A stretch of 64,000 bases of DNA, from positions 33,857-97,856 of the forward strand of contig NZ_QICI01000019.1 in the NCBI RefSeq assembly GCF_004119445.1. Reading direction: 5' to 3'. A program made the position numbers and the translations under genes. Below are positions 41,382 to 49,822 of this stretch, piece after piece (position 1 is the first letter of the stretch; every line of letters starts with the position of its first letter). The notes below the pieces were generated by a model, which was not told the DNA's origin, ran no database searches, and saw only the letters and a program-made list of their open reading frames with translations. The stretch is from Chryseobacterium sp. CH21 (lineage in GTDB: Bacteria; Bacteroidota; Bacteroidia; Flavobacteriales; Weeksellaceae).

Positions 41382-42587
41382 ATGCAAAAGAATTTTTTAA
41401 TCATTGCCGGAATCTTCCTGTTTTTGGAAGTATATATTTATCAGGCTGTCAGAACGCTTACCGATAATTTCTGGATCAGAATCGGATATTGGGTAATATC
41501 ACTGGTCGTATATGGAATTTTCGCCTACGAAGTCACTCATTACCAAAGGTCAGACCGAAGTATGGTAAGAGCTCAGATCATGATTTCACTGTTTTTAATC
41601 TTCATCCTTCCAAAAATTTTCGTGGTTCTGTTTTTATTAATTGATGATATCATCAGAACCGGAGGTTACCTGATTGGATTTGCCAAGCCTACGGAAAACT
41701 TTTTCCCGGAAAGAAGGAAGTTTCTAAGTCTTGTGGGGCTTGGAATGAGCGGAGTTCTTTCAGCACTATTCATTGACGGAATTACGTTTGGAAAATACAG
41801 ACATAAGGTAAGAAGAGTAAGAGTGAATTTTGCCAATCTTCCGAAAAGCTTTAAAGGCTACAAAATCATCCAGATTTCAGATGTTCACAGTGGAAGTTTC
41901 TCTGATCCGGGTAAGTTACAGCACGCTATCGAACTAATCAACGAACAGAAGCCTGATCTGGTATTATTTACCGGAGACATGGTGAATAACGTCGCAGATG
42001 AGTTCAAACCTTTCATTCCTTTATTTTCAAAAATTAAAGCTAAAGACGGCAAATTGGCAGTCTTAGGAAACCATGATTATGGAGATTATGTAAACTGGGA
42101 GTCACCCGATGCTAAAAAGAAAAATCTTGACACTTTAATCGGCTATGAAAAGCAGGCCGGGTTTGATATGTTAAGAAACGAGCACAGAGTCATCGAAAAA
42201 AACGGAGAAAAATTATACATTCTGGGCGTTGAAAACTGGGGATTAAAACCATTTCCTCAATTTGGAAAAATAGATGACGCTTTAAAAGGCGTACCGGAAT
42301 CTGCTACTAAAATTTTAATGAGTCACGACCCTACCCATTTTGATTATGTAGTAAAAAAGCACCCTGCCAATATCCACCTAACCCTTTCAGGACATACACA
42401 CGGAATGCAGTTTGGTTTAGATCTTAAAAATGTAAAATGGTCACCAGTACAATACCGTTACCCAAAATGGGCTGATTTATACGAAAGTGAAGGAAAACTA
42501 CTGTACGTAAACAGAGGATTCGGTGTATTGGGGTACCCGGGAAGAGTGGGTGTATTGCCGGAAATTACACTTTTTGAACTGAGCTAG
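41382..42587 (+). CDS. Membrane-anchored metallophosphoesterase
   Basis: This 401-residue protein has about four N-terminal membrane helices (FLIIAGIFLFLEVYIYQAV, then two more to about 105). A calcineurin-like phosphoesterase domain (about 155-395) follows. Metal motifs are in order: QISDVHSGSFSD, LFTGDMVNN, VLGNHDYGDYV, MSHDPTHFDY and LSGHTHGMQFG. This is the YkuE/YaeI-type arrangement, which may hydrolyse lipid-linked phosphates such as UDP-diacylglucosamine. The substrate is inferred from family only. A hairpin-rich repeat starts directly at its stop. Confidence 0.9.
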   Translation: MQKNFLIIAGIFLFLEVYIYQAVRTLTDNFWIRIGYWVISLVVYGIFAYEVTHYQRSDRSMVRAQIMISLFLIFILPKIFVVLFLLIDDIIRTGGYLIGFAKPTENFFPERRKFLSLVGLGMSGVLSALFIDGITFGKYRHKVRRVRVNFANLPKSFKGYKIIQISDVHSGSFSDPGKLQHAIELINEQKPDLVLFTGDMVNNVADEFKPFIPLFSKIKAKDGKLAVLGNHDYGDYVNWESPDAKKKNLDTLIGYEKQAGFDMLRNEHRVIEKNGEKLYILGVENWGLKPFPQFGKIDDALKGVPESATKILMSHDPTHFDYVVKKHPANIHLTLSGHTHGMQFGLDLKNVKWSPVQYRYPKWADLYESEGKLLYVNRGFGVLGYPGRVGVLPEITLFELS

Positions 42588-42731
42588 AGGTGCGGGCTTC
42601 GGATTGCGAGTTGCTCTGATAGCGAGTTTATTTTGTTGCGGGTTGTTTTTATTCCTAGTTACCCACAACCTTAAACTCTCGAACGCTCTCACTCTCAAAC
42701 TCCCTAAAACCTACAACCTAACATCTGCAAC
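42588..42731. repeat. Post-stop hairpin-rich repeat, copy D
   Basis: It begins one base after the metallophosphoesterase stop with AGGTGCGGGCTTCGGATTGC and GAGTTG. The second half has CTCTCACTCTCAAACTCC and AACCTACAACC, shared with copies B and C. It ends at the stop of the convergent deacetylase. Confidence 0.65.
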
Positions 42732-43483
42732 CTAAAAAATATAATCTTTCATACGGGAAGTAGCCATTTCCCTGTCATTGAGAAAAGTAATGAGGGCATC
42801 TAATTTGTCCTCCATTTTTTTGCCCGAAAACAAGCTTCGGTAGAATGGTATTTCAAAACGGTATTTCTTGAAATCCGTAAACTGCCATGTATTTAAATAG
42901 ATCAGCACAAACTCTTCATTCTGCAATGTTTCCAGAACCATATTCTGATAATACTTCATCGGCAGGATCTGAAATACAAAATCATTGTAAGGAAGCTGGC
43001 TGTACGGAGAGATACTTTCCGGGACAATACTCAACCCATCTTCTTCTGTGATTACGGTATCTCTTTTGAGTCTTTTGAAGGGAAAAAGAATATTGGCATT
43101 ATCAATATTGGAAACGTAATTAAATTCCATCAGCTTCAAAATTTCCTGCGAAACTTTTACATCTTTCTGACGAATTCCTCTGATCTGTTTTTCCAAAAGC
43201 TCCTGAATATTCTTCTTGGCATTTTCAATTTCTTCCGGATTGGAATCTTTATTATAAAAAGCAATTTCATGCCCTTTGGATGAAATTGCTTTTATTAAAT
43301 TCTGAAGTTTTTCGGTAAGAGAAATTTCTACAAAAAACTTGACTTGATATTATGAATATCTAAAATTCTAAGAATTGCTCTGGTATTATCTTCTGTGATT
43401 TTCAATCTCTCATCAGCAGTAATCTGGGAGCCATTTTTTACTTCAGCTTCAATACACGTGATGTTAAAAGTCAATAATACCAT
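42732..43483 (-). CDS. Polysaccharide deacetylase-like protein, apparent frameshift
   Basis: Repaired, this ~250-residue protein resembles NodB-fold polysaccharide deacetylases. The start at 43483 gives MVLLTFNITCIEAEVKNGSQ and RAILRILDIHNIKSSF, which lead into FFVEISLTEKLQNLIKAISS and SKGHEIAFYNKD. That is the family's TFFV...GHEIxxH layout, with the final metal His of GHEIA-x-H replaced by Tyr. The frame breaks at the A6 run 43332-43337; one extra base joins it. The usual catalytic Asp-Asp of motif 1 (TFDD) reads TFNI, so activity is doubtful. It is likely a divergent or inactive member. Confidence 0.68.
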
Positions 43484-43567
43484 TTAAATTAAAATTTATA
43501 TAAATTCTATAAAATATTAAAAATCAGACGTTAAAGCAATTATTAATTAAAGTAAAACTTTACATTA

Positions 43568-44533
43568 TTAATCCTTACCCAATTTCACTTTCAGATTCTT
43601 GATCATATCCTTTGTCATTTCTGAAATTCCGAAATCATAAGTCAGACCCCAGTCTTTTTTAGCTACAGAATCATCAATGGAAGCTGGCCATGAATCTGCA
43701 ATTGCCTGTCTGAAATCCGGGTTATAATCAATCGTAAAATCTGGAATTTCTTTCTTGATTTCGTCTGACAATTCTTTTGGAGTAAAAGACATTCCACCCA
43801 AATTATAAGAAGAACGAACCGTCAAACTTTCTTTCGGTGCATCCATTAATTTTAAAGTTGCATTGATAGCATCATCCATGTACAACATCGGCATCCCTGT
43901 ATTTTCGGAAATGAAACTTGTATACTTTCCATCTTCAATCGCTTTATAGAAAATCTCAACAGCATAGTCAGTAGTTCCACCTCCTGCTGGAGTTTTCCAT
44001 GAGATCAATCCAGGATATCTGATACTTCTTACATCCACCCCATATTTATCGAAATAGTATTCGCACCACTTCTCCCCTGCCATTTTAGAGATTCCGTAAA
44101 CAGTTGTTGGATTCAACACCACATCCTGCCCTACTTCATGCTTTGGAATTCCTTTTCCAAATACAGCGATAGAACTTGGCCAGAAGATCTTTTTAAGAAG
44201 CCCTTCTTTCGCCATTTCACAAAAGTGTAGCAATGGTTCAAGATTCAGTTTCCAAGCAAAAATAGGCTGCTTTTCTGATGTTCCGGATAAAAGCGAAGCC
44301 AGATGATACACTGTCGTGATATCGTAATCCTTAATCACCTGTCTTACCAATTGTGTATTGGTAACATCCATTCTTTCATAGTGTCCGGCAGAAGTAATTC
44401 CTTCCTGCCATCTGTCTAATCCTGAAGCAACCACGTTTTCAGCTCCGTGGATTTCAACAAGTCTGTTCGTAAGTTCGGTACCAATTTGTCCCAAGGCACC
44501 TGTAATCAGTATTCTTTCCGTATAGGATTCCAT
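43568..44533 (-). CDS. L-threonine 3-dehydrogenase, SDR type
   Basis: This 321-residue extended SDR (NAD-dependent epimerase fold) has RILITGALGQIGTELTNRL as the nucleotide-binding site (about 7-25), the catalytic Tyr-Lys in TVYGISKMAGEKWCEYYF and the TDH-specific block PAGGGTTDYAVEIFYKAI. PSSIAVFG supplies the Ser. This matches the short-chain L-threonine 3-dehydrogenases that oxidise threonine to 2-amino-3-ketobutyrate. No kbl gene is adjacent. A minus-strand -7 box CAAAAGTA complement (44557-44564) lies 24 bp upstream. Confidence 0.87.
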   Translation of the reverse strand: MESYTERILITGALGQIGTELTNRLVEIHGAENVVASGLDRWQEGITSAGHYERMDVTNTQLVRQVIKDYDITTVYHLASLLSGTSEKQPIFAWKLNLEPLLHFCEMAKEGLLKKIFWPSSIAVFGKGIPKHEVGQDVVLNPTTVYGISKMAGEKWCEYYFDKYGVDVRSIRYPGLISWKTPAGGGTTDYAVEIFYKAIEDGKYTSFISENTGMPMLYMDDAINATLKLMDAPKESLTVRSSYNLGGMSFTPKELSDEIKKEIPDFTIDYNPDFRQAIADSWPASIDDSVAKKDWGLTYDFGISEMTKDMIKNLKVKLGKD

Positions 44534-44705
44534 TTTTCAGATTTTTTAGAATTGTACAAAAGTAAAAAAACATGTCAACCATAATAAAAAAGGTGTATTT
44601 AAAAATATTCACCTGATAAACGACATGTATCTTCCATTAGACTACCTCAATCAAAGAAAAAACTAAATGCAATGATCATCAGGCTGTGATTAACTGAAAA
44701 TTCAA

Positions 44706-44713
44706 TAATTTTG
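44706..44713 (+). promoter_or_regulatory. -7 element of ggt
   Basis: TAATTTTG matches TAnnTTTG, 20 bp upstream of the ATG at 44734. Confidence 0.5.
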
Positions 44714-44733
44714 TTTCAAAGAAAAACAATCAT

Positions 44734-46421
44734 ATGAAGAAGATTTTAATTGCTTCGATGCTTTTGGCAGCTCAGCTCAGCTGGGCTCAATTCACAGATA
44801 TCAATATTATTAAGGAAGTACAGGTAAAGAATAAAGGTGTTGTAGTTTCTGCACATCCATTAGCCAGTGAAGCGGGAGCTAAAATCTTAAAAATGGGCGG
44901 AAATGCCTACGATGCTGTTACTGCAGCACAATATGCTCTTGCTGTAGTGTATCCGCAAGCAGGAAATATCGGAGGTGGTGGATTTTTGGTAGGTGTGAAA
45001 AGTAATGGTGAAAAATTCACGCTGGATTACAGAGAAACGGCTCCTAAAAAGGCTTCCAGAGATATGTATATTGATAAAAAAGGAAAAGCAGATACCGATC
45101 TTTCTCAAAACGGAAGACTGGCAGTAGGAATACCAGGAAGTGTGGCCGGATTCTTTGCTACCCTGAAATACTGCAAACTTCCTATGGAAAAGATTATTCA
45201 GCCTGCTATTGATCTTGCTGAAAAAGGATTTGCCATTACAGATAAAGAAGCAGAAATGCTGAATAATCAAAGAGAAAAATTCCAGAAACATAATAAATCT
45301 TCAATCATTTTTGTAAAAGATACTCCATGGAAAGCCGGAGATCTGTTAATTCAAAAAGACCTGGCTGAGACTTTAAACTGATTCAAAAATTGGGAGCAAA
45401 AGGTTTTTATGAAGGAAAAACAGCTGATCTCTTGGTTGCAGAAATGAAAAGAGGTAACGGAATTATTACCCTGGAAGATCTTAAAAATTATAAAGTTGCC
45501 GAAAGAAAAGCACTGGAATTTGATTATAAAGGAAATAATGTTGTTACCATGCCTTTACCTTCAAGTGGCGGAGTTCTTCTTGCCCAAATGCTAAGAATGG
45601 CAAGTTTTGAAAATCTTGAAAAATACCAGCAAAACTCTACAAAAGCTGTCCAGATCATGACGGAAGCAGAGCGAAGAGCTTATGCAGACAGAGCAGAATA
45701 TATGGGCGATCCTGATTTTATTCAGGATAAAACCTCTTACCTGATCTCTGATGACTATCTGAAAGGAAGGTGGAAAAGCTTCAGTTTTGATAAAGCTACA
45801 CCCAGTGCAGAAGTGGGTAAAATCATAGAACAACCTAAAGAATCTATGCAGACTACTCATATTTCCGTATTGGATAAAGATGGAAATGCTGCTTCTGTAA
45901 CCACTACTCTTAATGGATATTACGGAAGCAAAGTTCTGGTTTCAGGAGCGGGATTCTTTTTAAATAATGAAATGGATGATTTCTCTATCAAGCCTGGTGT
46001 ACCGAATATGTTTGGAGCTGTAGGAGGAGAAGCCAATTCAATACAGCCGAATAAGAGAATGCTTTCTTCTATGACTCCAACCATTATTCTTAAGAACGGA
46101 AAACCTTTTATGGTTGTGGGAACACCTGGAGGAACTACAATCCCAACTTCAGTATACCAATCCATTGTAAATGTGGTGGATTTTAAACTGAATGCGAATA
46201 TTTCCGTTAATGCGCCGAAATTTCACCACCAATGGCTACCAGAAACCATTACTGTGGAAAACAATTTCCCGGAAAGCACTATTTCTGAACTGAAAAGCAA
46301 AAATTATGTCATTGAAAAGACAAAATATATCGGAAAAACAGAAATGATTGTCATTGATGAAAAAGGAAATATCCATGCTGTAGCAGATGGCCGTGGAGAT
46401 GATTCGGTAGCTGTGGAATAA
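44734..46421 (+). CDS. ggt: Gamma-glutamyltransferase, apparent frameshift
   Basis: This is a ~562-residue exported Ntn-hydrolase that cleaves glutathione and transfers gamma-glutamyl groups. The signal peptide is MKKILIASMLLAAQLSWAQ. The large subunit shows VVSAHPLASEAGAKILKMGG, AGNIGGGGFLVG and LDYRETAPKKASRDMY. The small subunit begins at the processing site QTTHISVLDKDGNAASVTTT (catalytic Thr) and has the GTPGGTTIPTSVYQ oxyanion region. The frame stops at 45381; one extra A in the AAA run at 45375-45377 gives AETLKLIQKLGAKGFYEGKT and the rest. It is therefore probably intact. Confidence 0.92.
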
Positions 46422-46451
46422 TTACATTTATAATCAATCAGATAAATACAG

Positions 46452-46507
46452 CTCCGGCTTCATTCATAAAAGGTTTTTATCTTTTATGAATGAAGCCGGA
46501 GTTTTTA
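46452..46507 (+). terminator. Terminator of ggt
   Basis: A 21-bp perfect stem (CTCCGGCTTCATTCATAAAAG and complement) with a 7-nt loop is followed by T5. Confidence 0.9.
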
Positions 46508-46605
46508 TATATAAGCCTTGCAAGAGATTCTTTTCAATGACTTTCGTCATGTTTTCAGATAAATTTTCTTAATTTTCGCTCTTAAAAAAACAAAACGACT
46601 GTTCT

Positions 46606-47885
46606 TTGAAAGCAAAAAAATACACAATCAGCTTTATTTCCAGGTGATTATAGCCATAGTTGCGGGTATTCTTCTTGGAAAATTTTACCCTGAATTGGGA
46701 GAAAAAATGAAACCTTTGGGAGACGGATTCATCAAATTGGTGAAAATGATTATCGCTCCGGTGATCTTTATTACCCTTACTTTGGGAATCGCCCATATGA
46801 CCGATTTGAAAAAAGTAGGCAGAATTGCCATCAAAGCAATGATCTATTTTTTCACCTTTTCAACCCTTGCCCTCATCATCGGATTAATAGTTGGAAACCT
46901 TTTACAGCCAGGTCATGGTTTAAATATTGATCCTTCTACCCTTTCAGGTGATGTTTCACAATACCAGGCCAAAGCTCACGAATCAACGCTTACAGGTTTC
47001 ATTATGAATATCATTCCTGAAACTTTATTCAGTCCGTTAGTAGGTGAAAATATTCTTCAGGTTCTTTTGGTAGCTATTTTAATGGGAGTTGCTTTGGTTT
47101 TAACAAAAGAAAAAAGCCAGAAAGTAACGGATTTTCTACAAGATCTCTCAACTCCGGTATTCAAAATTGTTCATATGCTTATGAAGCTTGCTCCCATTGG
47201 AGCTTTCGGGGCTATGGCATTTACGATCGGAAAATACGGACTTCATTCTGTATTGAACCTGATATTTCTTGTAGCCACATTTTATATTACCTCTATTCTT
47301 TTCGTTGTTCTGGTGTTGGGAGCGGTAGCATGGTATAACGGATTTAATATTTTTAAACTCCTTTTCTACCTTAAAGAAGAACTTCTTCTCGTTTTGGGTA
47401 CAAGTTCTTCAGAGTCTGCTTTGCCGGGAATTATGGAAAAACTTGAAAAAGCGGGCTGCTCAAGAGCCATTGTAGGTCTTGTGGTTCCTACCGGATATTC
47501 TTTCAATCTTGACGGAACGAATATTTATATGACGCTTGCCTCGCTATTTATCGCACAAGCATTAAACATTCATCTTCCCATTGAAAAACAGCTGATGCTT
47601 CTTTTGGTGGCTATGTTAAGCTCAAAAGGTGCCGCAGGGGTTACAGGTGCTGGATTTGTTACGCTGGCAGCAACACTGGCAGTAGTTCCTGAAATTCCGA
47701 TTGCTGGTATGACTTTAATTCTTGGGATTGATAAATTCATGAGTGAATGCAGAGCATTGACCAATGTAATCGGGAATTCTGTTGCCACAGTAGTGGTTGC
47801 CAACTGGGAAAAACAGCTTGATAAGAAGCAGCTTCAATATTGCCTGGATCATCCAACAGAAGTTGAGAAAAAACTTGAGGTTTAG
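46606..47885 (+). CDS. Dicarboxylate/amino acid:cation symporter (GltT/DctA family)
   Basis: This is an inner-membrane Na+- or H+-coupled glutamate/dicarboxylate transporter, ~425 residues when repaired. Family motifs: [16 protein letters not shown] (SSSESxLP, hairpin 1), [20 protein letters not shown] (NLDGT), [20 protein letters not shown] and [20 protein letters not shown] (substrate site in TM8). The ORF from the GTG at 46644 lacks the usual N-terminus. One extra A in the A7 run at 46614-46620 gives [20 protein letters not shown] from a TTG at 46606. The substrate cannot be fixed between glutamate and C4-dicarboxylates. Confidence 0.88.
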
Positions 47886-47999
47886 ATAGGGAGTTTGAGA
47901 GTGGGAGTGTTTGAGAGTGGGAGTGTTTGAGGGTTTTAAGGTTTAGCGTTGTGGGTTACCAGGAACAAAAACAACCCGTAACAAAATAAACTTGAAACC
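47886..47999. repeat. Post-stop hairpin-rich repeat, copy E (inverted orientation)
   Basis: It begins at the symporter stop. A duplicated unit GAGTGGGAGTGTTTGA occurs twice, the complement of the CTCCCACTCTCAAACTC blocks of copies B-D. AACAACCCGTAACAAAATAA near the end echoes copies A and B. Confidence 0.65.
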
Positions 48000-48851
48000 T
48001 TAAACCAAAATATTCAAACTCGCAGGCTGTACTTTAACATGAATGGGTGATTTTATTTTATTGAATTCACCGTCAAGATGCCAGTTTTTAGTATTTACTT
48101 TAAATGATATTTCGGAAACCGGAAGATAGGTTACATATTCATCATCTTTCAGTCTTTTGGTAAACATTCTGAAAGCAAACAGGGCAGAATAAGTAAGCGG
48201 AAACTTTTTTACTAAAACCATATCCACCAGTCCGTCACTTTTACTTGCTTTAGGAGCAATATAAGCATTGTTCCCAAACTGGCGTGTATTGGCGATATTC
48301 ATCATCAGATAGCGGCCGTTGTACTGCTGGTACTCTTCATCAAAGAACTTCACTTTGATAGGTTTATAATTAAAGAATGTTTTCAGAGAAACTTTGATAT
48401 AGTTTTTAAATCCACGGCTGGTTTTTTCAAACTCTTTGACTACTTTACCATCAAATCCTGTTCCTGAAACATTGATTGAAAGCCTGTCGTTCACCGTAAA
48501 TGTATCAATCTTTCTGGAGTTTTTCACTTTTATTTTTTCTAAAAGTTCATCCAGATTTTTACTGAATTGTGTTTCATTGGAAAATCCGTTTCCTGATCCG
48601 GCCGGAAAAATAGCCAGAATTTTTTCTGTATTAATAAGATTTTTTGCCACAGTGGAAATAGTTCCATCTCCTCCTATGGCTACAAAGATATCCACTTCAT
48701 CAAAGTGGTCTTTGATAAACTCATCAGTTCCCAGAATAGATTCTGAAACGTAATATAATGGATTTTCAACCTTATTTTTAAGCTCGTTCAAAAACGGCTG
48801 ATAATTTTTTTTAGCTGAAAATGGATTGATAATAAATGCTACTTTTTTCAT
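48000..48851 (-). CDS. Diacylglycerol kinase-type lipid kinase (YegS/BmrU-like)
   Basis: This 283-residue DAGK-catalytic-domain protein phosphorylates a lipid such as diacylglycerol. It has KVAFIINPFSAKKNYQPFLN, the nucleotide motif VAIGGDGTISTVAKNLIN (about 55-72), AIFPAGSGNGFSNETQF and FDGKVVKEFEKT. The C-terminal beta domain ends WHLDGEFNKIKSPIHVKVQP. The ATG at 48851 is preferred over a TTG one codon upstream. It is followed at once by repeat E. The true lipid substrate is not decidable. Confidence 0.88.
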   Translation of the reverse strand: MKKVAFIINPFSAKKNYQPFLNELKNKVENPLYYVSESILGTDEFIKDHFDEVDIFVAIGGDGTISTVAKNLINTEKILAIFPAGSGNGFSNETQFSKNLDELLEKIKVKNSRKIDTFTVNDRLSINVSGTGFDGKVVKEFEKTSRGFKNYIKVSLKTFFNYKPIKVKFFDEEYQQYNGRYLMMNIANTRQFGNNAYIAPKASKSDGLVDMVLVKKFPLTYSALFAFRMFTKRLKDDEYVTYLPVSEISFKVNTKNWHLDGEFNKIKSPIHVKVQPASLNILV

Positions 48852-48866
48852 CAACGCAAAATAGAA

Positions 48867-48890
48867 AATGCTTCCTGAACTGGAAGCATT
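48867..48890 (-). terminator. Terminator of DUF3298 gene
   Basis: AATGCTTCC/GGAAGCATT stem with a 6-nt loop, located just past the stop of the DUF3298 lipoprotein gene on the minus strand. Confidence 0.7.
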
Positions 48891-48893
48891 AAT

Positions 48894-49716
48894 TTACTTA
48901 ATTTTCATTCTTTCTTTAAATTCTGCATTTAAAGTCCCTTTTAAGTCTTCCCATGAAACAGGAATTGTAATATCTCCAGCGGCAAAAGCTGCAATTTCAT
49001 AAGGACTGTAGTGGAAATATAGATTTTTATCGTCAAAATAGAAGTTATCTGATGCCGGAATTTTCTCTACTAACAACATTTCGGAGTTTTTCACCTCACC
49101 ATCACCATCCATTGTTCCGCTGTTCATTTTATCAATATTTTTCATCAGAATGGCCTCAATCTTATTTTTAGGCATTGAAGTAATATCTTTCAGTTCTAAT
49201 TTTTTGCTGTTTTTAAGATCAAAAACTCTTTCTGAAAAACCATAATTATCATGAGCACCGCCTTCATATCCGCTTCCAACATATTGTATATGCATATATC
49301 CGTTTATATTTGAAATCAGATTCATATGTGAGCTTGAATACCAATTTTGGGCATATGTGACGTCTGAGACCCAATCTTTATTATCATTTTTACTGAGTTG
49401 AAATAACTATTCTTTTCATTATCCAGATAAGCCTGAAGACCTGCTTTGGAAAAGTCTTTGATTTTTTCATTCTGAAAATAGATGCTGTCTAGGAGTTTTT
49501 TATCTTTTAACATTGGAAAAACCAGTAGTTTTGAAGTATAACTCACTTTTAAAGAATCTGTAATTTTTGTAGAATCATTAACTTTAACAGAGTCTACTAC
49601 AAATTCTTGTTGTGTTTTATTTTCTATTTTTTCTGATGCCCCTCCCGTTTCATTTTTTTACAGGCAGTCATCCCTAAGAAAGAAGATAATGCTATAACAG
49701 CAATCGTATTTTTCAT
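48894..49716 (-). CDS. DUF3298-type lipoprotein, two apparent frameshifts
   Basis: Repaired, this is a ~274-residue lipoprotein: MKNTIAVIALSSFLGMTACK (lipobox Cys near 19), then a Ser/Lys-rich linker and the region YTSKLLVFPMLKDKKLLDSI. The C-terminal DUF3298-like domain includes QYVGSGYEGGAHDNYGFSER and NLYFHYSPYEIAAFAAGDIT. The frame is lost at the T7 run 49653-49659 and again at the T5 run 49387-49391. One extra base at each gives continuous coding (TACKKNETGGAS and SVKNDNKDWVSDVTYAQNWY). Function is unknown; such domains occur in envelope-maintenance proteins. Confidence 0.75.
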
Positions 49717-49745
49717 AATTCTAATTTTTTTTTGATAGTAAATAC

Positions 49746-49774
49746 AAAAACCATTCAAAAGATGAATGGTTTTT
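49746..49774 (-). terminator. Terminator of the DUF3857 gene pair
   Basis: An AAAAACCATTCA/TGAATGGTTTTT perfect stem with a short loop lies between the last DUF3857 stop (49823) and the DUF3298 start. Confidence 0.8.
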
Positions 49775-49822
49775 GAAAAAACTTATTTTTATTGATTAAA
49801 TTTTGTTCAAATTGAATAAAAT

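Noticed and set aside
45390..46421. Separate gene for the ggt small subunit
   Set aside because: The subunits arise from one precursor by self-cleavage. The break lies upstream of the cleavage site and is repaired by one base.
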